From the NCBI GenBank assembly GCA_951394405.1, contig OX596346.1, positions 992,001 to 1,056,000 of the forward strand: a stretch of DNA of 64,000 bases. Reading direction: 5' to 3'. This stretch comes from Coprinellus micaceus. Its lineage: Eukaryota; Basidiomycota; Agaricomycetes; Agaricales; Psathyrellaceae. Under the pieces are notes generated by a model. The model had not been told where the DNA came from, did no database searches, and was given only the letters and a program-made list of their open reading frames with translations. This document shows, piece by piece, positions 11,663-22,529 of the stretch (its first letter is position 1; each line of letters opens with the position of its first letter). Position numbers and translations under genes: made by a program.

Positions 11663-13015
11663 ATGCTGCCTCTTCAAGCTCAAACACACCACTGCGAACC
11701 CCTCCGACTCGCCTCCTTACTACAAGTTCTCGGGCTGGGAAGTGTGTTGGGATTCAACGCTTCGGAAGCGCCACCAGGTATGTCTCACCCTCTCTTGGAA
11801 TAATCTTGGCAACAGAGCTTACGGTGGATGAAGGCTCGGACGGCCAACTGATTTGTGTCCCAATCATCACAGTACTTCTCACTGTTGCTCTTGGGACTTT
11901 AACGCCGGGGCATGACGGGCTCCGACAAGCTCTCGGTATGTCTCAACGTCATTTAAGTACCGAACTATGCCGTCGCATTGTTTTCCCGGAGTTCAGGGCA
12001 TCAACGTTTACACCCTACAGGATCGGGAAACATTCTTTTGTTTCCCTCCGTGGAACAACTTCAAAGGTTGTTTTTCCCAAGGCCAACGGTGCACCGGTCT
12101 CCACTCGTATGTCTGTTGCCATTTCCTCCTCTTTATCCCTTTCTAATTTCCAATTCAAATGACTTGGAAATCACTTCGCTCCTACAGCCACCTTCCTACG
12201 CGCAATGGATGGTGTGGACTTGGTCCATGCAGCCGAGGGCCATACCGCTCCGAATACATCCAGCAGAATACGGTCACCTCATATTGAAGAAGTTACGGGC
12301 TGGCATACTGGATCGAGGGCAAGTTTCGATGACGAGGGCGATGTATGAGCCAAGCCAACAGGCTGGCACTGCAAGGAGTTCGGTAGGGATGCCGCCAGTA
12401 GTACAGTCAGAGTAAGTTTCACCTTCAAGTCCAATGTTGGTCTCATCCAAATCGTCGAGTGTGCTGAGCCTATCATATAGGGGACGCTTAAAGGGCGCTC
12501 AGAGGCTATCGCAAGGGGACGATATGAACATCATGGCAACCCTCCAGCTGCGGCTGATTCTAGCGCCCATCAGACACCCCCCACTTCCGACATTTGGATA
12601 CCCTATTCTGCAAGCTCTTCAGAACAGCGCGGCAAACGTGGGCGCCTTCAACTCGACCGTCACTCTTTTCTGTCGGCTGGATGGCGCTCAACCTCGCGTT
12701 GTCGCTAAGCTTGCCTTCGTCCGAATACACACTATCTTCGGCGATGCACCATCCCTAGTGCCCGCAACGGCAGTCCCCACAAGGCGATCTTGGAGTTGCG
12801 GCTGGTGTCGGTCTTGCCCGAGGCTCCCACTGGCGCGGCAAGATGTCTTTGCTAACAGGCGAGAGTCCTACTCGAGCCCGTCGGAGTCCAGGTCGGACGT
12901 GTATGAGTCCTCCGAGAATGAGGAAGGGATAATTGTCGCACAAGCACGACTCGCGCCCGTGAGTGATGATGGTAGCTTCGATGAGGGCATGTGTGGGAGG
13001 TCACTATCTCTGTGA
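11663..13015 (+). CDS. Unassigned six-exon gene
   Basis: Exons 11663-11777, 11816-12106, 12188-12342, 12376-12411, 12481-12697 and 12759-13015 join in phase to 356 residues. The third intron would be only 33 bp and the fifth uses a weak GTTG donor, so the model is tentative. A short hydrophobic stretch (about residues 55-70) is followed by a long polar, Ser/Gly-rich region, a small Cys-containing segment (CGWCRSC) and an acidic Ser/Glu-rich tail. No domain is recognised. The polar tail and the position beside a Zn-cluster gene suggest a nuclear or cytoplasmic-tail protein, but this is a guess. Confidence 0.35.
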
Positions 13016-14484
13016 AACTGTGAATATGAGCTGTAGGCTATATTGGAATGGAATGGATTGTGCGAACGGGATCACCAGATGTTATGATTGGGCGGCATGC
13101 TCAGCGTGCAGCAGCTGAACATTCTTAATTGGGCGTCAGGCCTTGTCCGGGGACATCAGAACTGCTGAATTTTAGCATTCAAAAATCATCCCTTTCCCAA
13201 CCGGTCCAATTAAGCTGAGGCTGCGCATCTGGCTCATGGTATTATCGTAGTATTGTCAACCAACCATCCAGCATACACCTGGGAAGGTGCAGCTTGTCAG
13301 ATAGGATAGGAGAGCGAGAATATGACCATGGCTTGACAATTTGATGTGAAACAGCCCCAATACTTACGGAACCTGAGCGAGAAGGATATCAATGAGAATC
13401 CGATGACCTTGGACCTTCAACGTGTATCAGGCTGTATCAGGGTGCTCGGGTGGGATAAGCGGACCAATTGCGCTCAACAAGGACCGTCCCGGCGGCTGCC
13501 TGACACTGCGAAAGTCATACCTTATCTGGCGATCTCTGAGATGTCGGACGTCTAGCCCTTGATCAAGACTATCCAGGAAAGCAAGCCAAGGCAAATTCTC
13601 CTGATGTCGCGACTTGGTCGAATTTATACGCGAATCTCTCCGTATAGACGGCTGGATGAGGGCGTCTGCATCCACATTGTTACAACACCGTTACATCAAC
13701 TCCTGATTCCCCTTTCTCCGCCAAAAGATTGTAGTTTCTCGCGTCGTAATGTATGTACCGTCTCCGCTTTCTATGCCTCGTCTTGACTGTGTCCAATGGA
13801 CGGATCCACCGTAGTTGACCGCGTGTTCTGTTCTTCAGGGGATTCTCGGTACTGTGATATGTCTTACTTTCAGTCGACTAGTTCATGAAGAGGGCTGCAT
13901 CCTCACCCGTGATCGAGATGGATAGTCGTCGCTCTCCCCGACTCTTCTTGGTTGTCCATCGAGATCCCGTGTAAAGGTGGGAGAGTTATTCGATTCATTG
14001 GGTCTCTGGGGAAGAGGTGGCATGACAAAAGGTCATGGCAGGCGCAGGGCATCATCATGGTGCGAATGAGGTCTGGATGGCAGCATGCCGTAATGCGCAT
14101 TTTGAGAATAGGGTACAGGGGAGGCGCGTCCAGTGGAAGCCCTGGTGGCGTTTGTCATGAAACCCGGGATTAAATTTCCGAGCCGTCGCATCGGGATCTA
14201 GTTCACTGGACTAGACCTAGCTGGAAAAGGTCGCCTTTCCCTAGTCTTCACTTTCCACGTTCATGTCTTGTACTCTTCCCGTGCTGGTCGCCGTTTTGGC
14301 CGAATATCAAACTGTACTGGCTGTCTGCAGCAAGTGCCGCCAAGTATATAGGTCATCACGCGAGCGGATTTGGTTCCGTGTCCTTTCCTGCTAGGTTGCT
14401 CAGGCTCGCTACGGGAGTTCGATGGCTCATCCTTTCATAACGTCAGTCTCTCTATCTTGTTGAGCCCGCGTGCAGTTACTTATT
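13016..14484. other. About 1.5 kb without a supported gene
   Basis: Only short, overlapping open frames with no motif and no splice chain that stays open. It may include the promoter of the Zn-cluster gene at 14485, or an undetected upstream exon of it (an acceptor-like site lies at 14500). Confidence 0.4.
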
Positions 14485-16133
14485 ATGGGACGCGTCCGTA
14501 GGTTTTCCTGTATACCTGCATGTGACGAGGATAGAGAGGCACATCGCAGGCAGGATCTAGATCTTATCGATATGATCAACAGCGAAATATCGTCGCAAGC
14601 GCGAACTTCGTGTGCCCCTTGTGTGCGACTCGGTTTATTGGTAAGCTCCGACACTCCGTACATTAGTGGGCGTATTCTAACCGGGATGATAGTGTTCCGA
14701 AGAAAGGCCAGTCTGCGGCTGGTGCCAAACGACCAATCTGGGGAAGGTCAGTCATACATGTTCGTGTACAGCGGTGAGTCGACTAAAATATTCGCCAGAC
14801 ACAATGTTTATACACCCACGTAAATGAATCGGGGTCTGACTTTCCCGACGAATACGCGCGAGGAAAGCCTGCCCTTTGCAATCCTCTGGACAGTCGAGCG
14901 CAGCCAGCGGTCAAGCATTTCTCATCGAAAGCCATGATAGTGGACTTCGGCGCGACATTGTCCCAAAATTCATATTGTGAGTGCCGGATATGGCCTCCCG
15001 ACTGCTATATTATTCATGGATGGTGTCTCCTATTCGGCAGCTGGCTCCTCGTTCCTTCGTGAACCATATGACGCAGACGCATACCGCGTCTCCGAGCCAG
15101 GGGAGCACTGCGTCCAACTCCCCTACGCCCTCAACACGAACTCGAACCTACGCGCTTCGGGGTCATCAGATCCAGATTGGCTATTCTACAGTGAGTATTA
15201 GGTCTCTCTCGACCGTATCTCTGTTCTACTAGAGCATGACCACCGTTGTAGATACAGAGATTGACTCCGGTCCTAGTCGTCGCCGTATTGGGGCCGGTGA
15301 GGGGTCGATGGATGTGTACAGTGAAGGGAACAACCAAAGTAGCAACTTGTCGGAAGTGCGAGAGTTGTTCGGTAGGTGCTATTGCAGATGTCGTGTTTCT
15401 AGGTGATCTGACGGTGGCGTGAATTCGTTTCCTACGCAGACGAGGCTATGACCAGGGATTGGCAAGGCGGACAGCCTTACTCCAGCATCGCTGTCTTACC
15501 CCTCTCTGGAGAAACCTCCAGTCAGTCCAGCACTTACGTTCTCGGTCAACAGTCTTCGCTTAACGCTGCCGTTAGGGTTCAACTTTACAGGCCATTCCAT
15601 CTCGTGTAGTGGCCAGTATGCGTCAGTTGAGGATAGGTCTGTTGAGGACCGAGGGACGACTTGCCTTTCGGCGCCAATTACTGAACCTCTCCAGCACTTT
15701 TTTGGAACGGGAGACCGGGATAGCACATCGATGGATTCCATTAAAGTTGATTTGGTTCGCCAGGGAAGTCCACACGGCTACAGTAAGTACTTGCGCACTC
15801 GCTGAGCATCCGCTTATGGAGTTCCCAGCCGATCCACCTGGCCTCCACTTACATGGCGCAGATATAGCCTCTGGCTCGTCATGGGGCCATAACATAGGCA
15901 CAGGTTACGATGTAGGTAAGTGGGAACGGAGCTTCAAGGAACCGCGGGGGTGCCTTACATATTCCGCAGGGCAGAATCCGTCAACATCGCTGGACGAGTC
16001 AACTCGCCCAGCCTTCCCTACACCCGCCCCTCAAATGACTGCATCAGGCGTATCGCGATCCTGTTTCCCCCCCCATATTGCGACGAACTTACCTTATTTC
16101 ACATTGCTGTACGAGTCCAATGCCTCTGCCTGA
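14485..16133 (+). CDS. Zn2Cys6-like putative transcription factor
   Basis: Nine exons join without a phase error: 14485-14640, 14693-14746, 14799-14976, 15041-15190, 15252-15371, 15440-15544, 15591-15782, 15862-15915 and 15970-16133 (390 residues). Across the first three exons six cysteines fall in the order C43-x2-C46-x6-C53-x6-C60-x2-C63-x9-C73, followed by L-Y. This matches the fungal binuclear zinc cluster except that the last spacing is 9 rather than the usual 6-8. An acidic/basic helix (residues 14-40) precedes it. The rest is Ser/Gly/Asp-rich and disordered, with no fungal-TF middle homology domain visible. Six of the eight introns are phase 1. DNA binding is inferred from the cluster alone. 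The start could lie in an undetected upstream exon. Confidence 0.65.
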
Positions 16134-16345
16134 ATTCAGTCCCAGGTTTTAATATGAGATCCGACGTATTCTTGTATCGTGAAGACCTCGCGTCGTACTT
16201 TGACTTTATGTGACTCACCTTTCGGCTCGAGACAGGATGCGTCATATCCGTTGCGAGTCACTAGTCACTGCTCAGGTGTCCATGTGATTCGAGCTCCTAC
16301 CTAACGCTCCCGGTTATTCAAGGAAGACGTTGAAATTCTTTCGCC

Positions 16346-16352
16346 TATAAAA
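16346..16352 (+). promoter_or_regulatory. Probable TATA box of the F-box-like gene at 16535
   Basis: A TATAAAA lies in 'cgcctataaaaacttcatc', followed by a CT-rich leader typical of fungal 5' UTRs. Confidence 0.55.
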
Positions 16353-16476
16353 ACTTCATCCATTTCTTCTCGATCGCCCTACATCACTCTACTCTATCCT
16401 GCGAATACCCTTCCAACTTCGCGCCATTCGCTTCCGCCTACAGCCTCCACCGTACTTCCGCCTTTCCTCCTTATTG

Positions 16477-16526
16477 GTATGTATTCGTCTTTTGCCCGCT
16501 CTGGTTTGCACTGAACTCCCGGTCAG
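16477..16526 (+). other. Probable intron in the 5' UTR of the F-box-like gene
   Basis: A GTATGT donor at 16477 and an AG at 16525-16526, just before the start codon at 16535, bound a 50-bp GT-AG interval of the same size as other introns here. Confidence 0.45.
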
Positions 16527-16534
16527 GGTTTCGC

Positions 16535-17779
16535 ATGGCCGCATCCCTTCCCCTTGAGCTTTGGGATATAATTCTCAAGGCTCTGATAGACCCCTTCAAT
16601 TTAGGTGATGAACCCGATTACAGGTTCTCACCGTTCCATGACCGCCTACCTACCTACCCTCAAGGAAGAAGGTTCTTGGCCGCTGTCTGTGTGATGGTGT
16701 CTAAAACGTTCTATGACTTGACGATGCCTATCCTCTGGCAACATCTGATAATCCGCAGAACGAATGACCTCCGACTCCTGCATCATCTATCGGTTGTGGG
16801 GCCCATGCGGCCTACCGTACTTCCTGTGGGGATGTATGCCCAACGGGTAGATTTCTGGATTTGGAGAGACCAGTCTGCGGACTATGCGAAGGGGTTATTG
16901 GCTCAGACGACGCGGCTGCGTGTCTTGACCCTCAACAATGACCCCTTCGGCTTCATGGTGCCAATGTGGGATTGCCGTTTGGCGCACGACTTCCTGGCCT
17001 CCATTGGTGTTAATTGCCCACGGTTGAGGCGACTTCAATTTCTAGGGGTTGCTGTATCGCCATCGTTAAGTGACATAGCGATGCTATCGAAGGGATGCCA
17101 GGAGTTGCGGACCCTTCAAGTCATCTATTTGAGCGTCAGTCGAGTGGGTTCAGCTGTAGTAACTGGGGGGTCCGGGAACGAGGGAGACCCTAAGATGCCG
17201 TCGGTTACATTTCCTCGTCTACGACGGTTGATTATTGGCGATGGCGATCGATTCAGTCCGTGGGGTGGCGAGAGCCCGTGGAACATTGTATGCGCGTTGC
17301 AACAGCATCAATATTCCTATAGGAATCTGTGGCACCTTGACGTGTACACGCCTATGGATGAGAAGGATCGTGCATTTATACGCTTTCGCGACCGTCTGAG
17401 GTGTGTGGTCCTCCATCTGGTAGGAAGCAATGCGGCGCCTTGTTATACGAGCTACTCCAATTTGCGTCGGCTCATTCTTATCGTCCATGGCGAGGAATCG
17501 AGGTTTCCCAGCGGTTTGTCAGCCCTGGAGGAGGTCGAATTCATTACTGTGAAGAACTTGACGGAAATGGGAGCGAAGGAATTCAACGAGCAGATGCGAT
17601 GGACGATGGTAGATTACATGATTGAGTTGTTGAACGGGAGTTGTCCTTCTCTGAAGGTCGTCACCGTTTGGAGGAGGGTTCCAGGAAACTACTACTTGGT
17701 TGAGTACCTGTATCGGAGGTTCTTCTGGCGTTTTCAGCTTCTTGACATTTTACTAGTGTTACGAGACTACGTTACATGA
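16535..17779 (+). CDS. F-box-like protein, copy A of a tandem pair
   Basis: A single exon of 414 residues. The N-terminus (LPLELWDIILKALIDP, residues 5-20, then VSKTFYDLTMPILWQHLII near 60-80) has the helical layout of a fungal F-box, the module that binds Skp1 in SCF ubiquitin ligases. It is followed by leucine-rich segments (LRVLTLNN, CPRLRRLQFL, LRTLQVIYL, LRRLIIGDG, LRRLILIVHG) typical of the irregular LRR region of mushroom F-box proteins. It shares these blocks in the same order with the gene at 19055. Substrate is unknown. F-box identity rests on pattern, not a search. Confidence 0.7.
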   Translation: MAASLPLELWDIILKALIDPFNLGDEPDYRFSPFHDRLPTYPQGRRFLAAVCVMVSKTFYDLTMPILWQHLIIRRTNDLRLLHHLSVVGPMRPTVLPVGMYAQRVDFWIWRDQSADYAKGLLAQTTRLRVLTLNNDPFGFMVPMWDCRLAHDFLASIGVNCPRLRRLQFLGVAVSPSLSDIAMLSKGCQELRTLQVIYLSVSRVGSAVVTGGSGNEGDPKMPSVTFPRLRRLIIGDGDRFSPWGGESPWNIVCALQQHQYSYRNLWHLDVYTPMDEKDRAFIRFRDRLRCVVLHLVGSNAAPCYTSYSNLRRLILIVHGEESRFPSGLSALEEVEFITVKNLTEMGAKEFNEQMRWTMVDYMIELLNGSCPSLKVVTVWRRVPGNYYLVEYLYRRFFWRFQLLDILLVLRDYVT

Positions 17780-19027
17780 ATAAGGAATGAAGTTAGTTGT
17801 ATCAATGTAAGAATATAATATGTGGTTAGTTATAGGAGGATGCAGATTTGGTATCGTTGGATAAGATCTTGGTATCACTGTTAAGCGCATGCCCCGCTTC
17901 AAGTTGTATCTCCGCGTCGGGCGCTTATATTAGCGCTAAAGCTGGGATGCCTTCGCTCGGAGAATTAGTGAGTGTACCGATGGTACGCAAAAGATTACCA
18001 GCGGGTCGGATCTCTAAGAGTCAGAGAACTGGCGCCTGTGTGGGTCTGATTATCGTGTCGAACGTTTGTGGTCCGGGCTACAATCACCTCACTGGAGATC
18101 ATTGCGTTCTCAATTCTCTGGTGGATTTCCAGAGCCATGTTTGGATTGGAGAATCATATCGTTAACAGTCCATGTGTGCAGGTCCTGAAAATTTCCTGGA
18201 ACTTACTCTTGTATCTGAGTGCCCTTAATCTGGGGCCATTCTCTCAAGACTGGCCTCTGTAGCGATCGTTTATGTGGAGACGAGGAGTTAGTTGCCCTCC
18301 TGCTACCTGTACTCCCTGACTCTTCAGTGTCAGCTCGAGTGGTGCCTAGGGTGACGCCACGCGGGTTAATAAGTGAATTCGATTCGCGTACCAATCGAGC
18401 GCTGTCCGTTGGCTACCAACACCTCATTGGGGTAGGCACCGCTCGCCTACCTGCGGCAAACACCCATCCCAGCCATCACACCCCCGAACACCGCGTTCCG
18501 GGCGGTAGCATGTACTATGCAACACGTGGGCCCGTCACCGAGGCCAAATCTAGTCTAAAGTCTGATATACGGCGGAATCTGGTGAGGAACACTCGAGAAT
18601 GTGGTTTTGAATCGGTTCAAGTTCGCCCTTCTGAGATTGCATAGATCCCGAACCCGGTCACGCGATGATCTACTTTCATCTTGGCAGGCCTCATATCTGT
18701 GGTGCTGGTCTCCTCTGGTCTCCCCCGCTCACTACTCGTCCGCAATCCATACGGCTGGGACAACAAGAGTCAGCCTGCTTCCGAATCCGCGATCGACGAC
18801 CTTGCTCATCCAAATAGAGACCATGGTGGGCCTCAGTCGTCGGTTTGCGGTTCCGAGATGGGTGAGATCTAGATGCGTGTATTGGTGGTCTCATGCTCTG
18901 ACAAGCAATGATTCGATACAGTGAGTCAGTCGTTCATGCCTAAAAGGGTTCGTGCATGCTTTTAATGAGCCGTTGAAAAGGCTCGACGTCCTTCCTTGCA
19001 CTTGAACCAAAGCCTTAACCTCAGTTC
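17780..19027. other. Spacer between the two F-box-like genes
   Basis: No supported gene. A stretch at 18690-18868 reads as a short protein-like frame (SVVLVSSGLPRSLLV then a polar segment) flanked by an AG at 18689 and a GTGAG donor. It may be a relic exon, but it joins nothing I can find. Confidence 0.35.
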
Positions 19028-19054
19028 ATGCTTCCACCCCTTGCCTGTTCCAAC

Positions 19055-20407
19055 ATGCCTACCTCTCTTCTCCCAGAGATCTACCACCTCATCTTGCAGT
19101 TAGTGGTGGTGCAACGGAACCTCGGGGATAATCTCGATGACAAAGTGTCGCCTTTCCATAACGAACTCCCTCTCGCCATGCATGCATGGTCTCACCTGGC
19201 GACAAGCTGTGCACTTGTCTGCAAGGATTTCTATGACATGGCGATGCCCATACTCTGGGAGTACCTCGTCATTGGGTCGCGTCATTCCCTGTACCTTTTA
19301 TGCAGGCTCTCTCGGGACGGCCTTATGAGGCCTACACGGCGACCCGCAGCTGAGTACACTCGGCGGGTGGACTTTGTCATTTGGAGAGATCGGGACACAC
19401 AGATTGCAACCCTGTTGCTATCCGGGATGTGCCAGTTGAGGGTATTGACTCTCAATAATCGTTACATCACCGGGCCGATGTGGTCAAAGACCTCCAGTGA
19501 CCACTTCTTGGCATCTACCATCACATCTTGCCCACGTTTGAGGCGTTTGCAGTTCCTGAGTCCTGACTTAGCCCCAACGTTGCGTCAAGTTGCATTGATG
19601 TCTACTGGGTGGAAGGACCTGCAGACATTTCAGACTATGTGTCTACACTCTGGCGCGACTCCCCGTGCTCCACAAGGCGCCCCACGCCTCATAGTGGCTC
19701 GCGACGACACAGACGATTCGGACGAGGATGGTTACCCTTTCTTGAAGCACGGAGGAACGGCGCCCGTTTTTCCGTCCTTGAAGACACTGTCCATCGGGAC
19801 TGGGTATTATTACCTTGCTGGCCTGTATACTCGTAACGCCATGCTCTTACTCCGGTCTCTGTGGCGTCAAAGTGAGTCGACGCCGGGGCTGCAGAGGCTC
19901 GACGTTCACATTCCGATCGAGGCAATGGGGGATGTTATGGGACCTTTCCGAGACCTCATATTCTCCGGCGTGTGTCACCTTCCTTCAGGTCGTGACGACA
20001 TCTTACCATCATTCCATGCATATGCTAACCTTCGGCGACTGGTCATCGTCGTCCATTTCAGGTGTGGTCAACCACTCCCAGATGGTCTAGCGGCGTTGCG
20101 GGAGCTCGAGTTTCTCACCAGCTCAAACCCGTGGAACTACTACGACTCGTCTGAGTCCCTGCATCGGCTATTCAACGAGGAGATGCGCCAATCGATGATT
20201 GCTATAATCGGCACTCTTCTTACAGTGACTACGACCCAATTCCCTTCCCTAACCACTGTTGCACTTTGGAAGCGGGATCCGGACTCGGATTGTGGTGGTT
20301 TAATGGACGATCTCGCTCAATCTTATGGACCCTCTTTTACTGTCATTAATGTAGTCCTGCAGACGAGGTCACAGATAAGACTAGGGAGAGTTGGCTACTA
20401 CCATTGA
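19055..20407 (+). CDS. F-box-like protein, copy B of a tandem pair
   Basis: A single exon of 450 residues from the ATG at 19055. An in-frame ATG at 19028 would add nine residues, but 19055 aligns with the start of copy A. Shared blocks with copy A are SPFHNELP/SPFHDRLP, FYDMAMPILWEYLVI/FYDLTMPILWQHLII, RVDFVIWRD/RVDFWIWRD, LRVLTLNN and CPRLRRLQFL. A distinguishing insertion is an acidic stretch (DDTDDSDEDG, about residues 218-227). Same strand and about 1.25 kb apart, so this is an old tandem duplication with strong divergence. The likely role is an SCF adaptor; the target is unknown. Confidence 0.7.
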   Translation: MPTSLLPEIYHLILQLVVVQRNLGDNLDDKVSPFHNELPLAMHAWSHLATSCALVCKDFYDMAMPILWEYLVIGSRHSLYLLCRLSRDGLMRPTRRPAAEYTRRVDFVIWRDRDTQIATLLLSGMCQLRVLTLNNRYITGPMWSKTSSDHFLASTITSCPRLRRLQFLSPDLAPTLRQVALMSTGWKDLQTFQTMCLHSGATPRAPQGAPRLIVARDDTDDSDEDGYPFLKHGGTAPVFPSLKTLSIGTGYYYLAGLYTRNAMLLLRSLWRQSESTPGLQRLDVHIPIEAMGDVMGPFRDLIFSGVCHLPSGRDDILPSFHAYANLRRLVIVVHFRCGQPLPDGLAALRELEFLTSSNPWNYYDSSESLHRLFNEEMRQSMIAIIGTLLTVTTTQFPSLTTVALWKRDPDSDCGGLMDDLAQSYGPSFTVINVVLQTRSQIRLGRVGYYH

Positions 20408-21011
20408 CTTCCCTTAGTAATAATCCTTTTTGTTCGGCTCTCAGTCTATGTACATTATGATCTAGTAACGGTGGTAATGACTTTTGAGGCGTATCTCTAA
20501 TATTGACCCTCCCAATTGGCTCTCATTGTTCTTGCAGGTCCTGGTATGGGGTGTGGGGTACCGTTGTTTATTATGAACTGCCCTTACCATTACAACAGGT
20601 TTGTTGCTTAGATGGAAAGCCGTCAGCGTGCAGAGAGCAGCCTGAGATTCCTACTGCGATTGCTCCCGAGCGGACGTCGACTCACAGCGAGTCATCGTTA
20701 CTTTCACCGCTCACATCCGCGTCTCATCACTAAAGGCACAACCCTGACTCGAGACCCTCTCAGTCTCGGGGTCACCATTCCGTTTCGTGCCTTATCTACT
20801 TCGCCGGGCCATGAATTTGCACATACCTGGACAGCATTTGCGTCCCCGAGCTTTTAGCTTTGGGGCAGGTCTGAAGGACCAATCGCACAGCGGAGCAGAG
20901 CCTGGTCGAGTAAGTACCACATCTGTTTTGTATCTGCATACGAAGCCCCGTTCACCAATAGTGCCGTCCAGCATCCCCTCGCCAAGATACATCCAGATCG
21001 AGCCTCGCGAC
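20408..21011. other. Intergenic
   Basis: No gene supported. Likely 3' UTR of the F-box-like gene and promoter of the next gene. A frame at about 20612-20930 is Arg/Ser-rich but has no start or splice support. Confidence 0.4.
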
Positions 21012-22529
21012 ATGGCCACTACTCAAGGGTTTAAACTGCGATCTGTGAGTGGATCCGAACACATCTATATCCAAGGCACTCAAGGCAGTCTATCCACAGT
21101 ACTCGGAGCTACGGTCCCTCAAACGTGAACGAGGCACCAGCCTCCTCGTAGGATTCCATCAAGCGTCCGTGAAGAAGCCGAAGAAAACCCCCAAAAACCG
21201 TCAGTCGAGTCGTCGTCTGCTGGATCTGCTAGACGACGGTGAGATGAACAACTCAGAATGGAGAGCACAAGGGAACGTGAAGGAGTCGTCGATCCCACCA
21301 TCATCGCCATGTGGTGGGTTCTCAGAACCTCTGTTCCTGTTGTCTGACGAAGGTTCAATGTTGTCCCAGGCAGAACAACATGAAACATCGACACCAATAC
21401 CCAGTCCTGGTTCGCATTCCCCAACTCATCCACTGCCGCAACTAGACGCACATCCACGCAGTTCGCATGCACCCATACTCCATTCCAAGGCTGTCCAGTC
21501 CGCGAACAGTCCAACAAACGTCCATGGGGAATTGCAGGCCCTCGACGACAATCCTGAGCCTGGCAAGGATGTTCCCCCTGTCGATTTACTGCCCAGTGTT
21601 GGGTCCCTCCGAGCAGATACAGTTAACTCCGAGCTACAAGGCCCGGCCCCGACTCATACATCGCCCTACCCTGTTTCTCAACCCGCTTTACGACAACGGC
21701 ACGCGCTGGCACATCGTCCACTGAGATCGACCGAGTCTCCAGACAGGATCCCGAGTATTGACGATGTCGCTCTTCCTGTATCCAGGGGAAGACCTTCTGT
21801 TGGCCTACGTCCAATGGAAGAGACCATGGCTCCATACTACACCGGACCACATCCCAGCTCAGTCCACCGACCCACAGTCGCTCTGTCGCAAGCACCCTTC
21901 CATGCCTCACGAAGCGTCGAGGATCCCAGCGCGCCCGCTCTCGTACCTGCACCACCTGACTCAACACGCACCCGAACCAAGTCATTAGGCCATGCTGCCG
22001 GTGTCCTCCCCATGGACGAACATGATCTGACTGACTCTCAGGAGTGGGGAACGAGAGGTGATATCGGATTACGAGTCAATGGGGGTGTTGATGAGGGGGC
22101 GATCGGGAAGGGTGATGAGGATCATGAACAACTGATATCGAGGGAGCGCCTTGAAGAATTAGCTGCTTTTCCAGGAAGTTCGTCTGAGGATGGTGTGTGC
22201 TCTTCGCCTCTTTCCTACCATGTTCGTATGCTAAATTACCCCCTCCAGCAGGTCTCAAGATGAAAGTACTGATATGTCAAGTTTCGCATGCAAATTCTGT
22301 AATTCTCCGTCGTTTGGCCGACCAACAGGTCGCTTTATGGAATGCCGCGAAGAACTTACTTATTGGGTCAGTTGCTCGAGTAGTTCTTGACGATGGTGTA
22401 GACGCGGTTGTTCCTCGTTTATTCGATACACGCGAGGATCTCTGGGCGGCATGTAACAGCGCGTTCGTCGATGATGGGTCGCCGATCGACATGAACCGAT
22501 GGTGGGAGCCGCCACCCGCATTGACGTAA
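21012..22529 (+). CDS. Long disordered Ser/Pro-rich protein
   Basis: Three exons join in phase: 21012-21044, 21100-22192 and 22249-22529 (468 residues). The start MATTQGFKLRS is followed by a splice into a basic segment (KKPKKTPKNR, about residues 30-40, a possible nuclear signal). About 300 residues rich in Ser, Pro, His and acidic patches follow. The last exon encodes a more ordered C-terminus (ADQQVALWNAAKNLLIG, then DTREDLWAACNSAF and a WW pair near the end). The last acceptor is a CAGCAG tandem, so one residue may vary. No family is recognised. A nuclear role is inferred only from composition. Confidence 0.6.
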
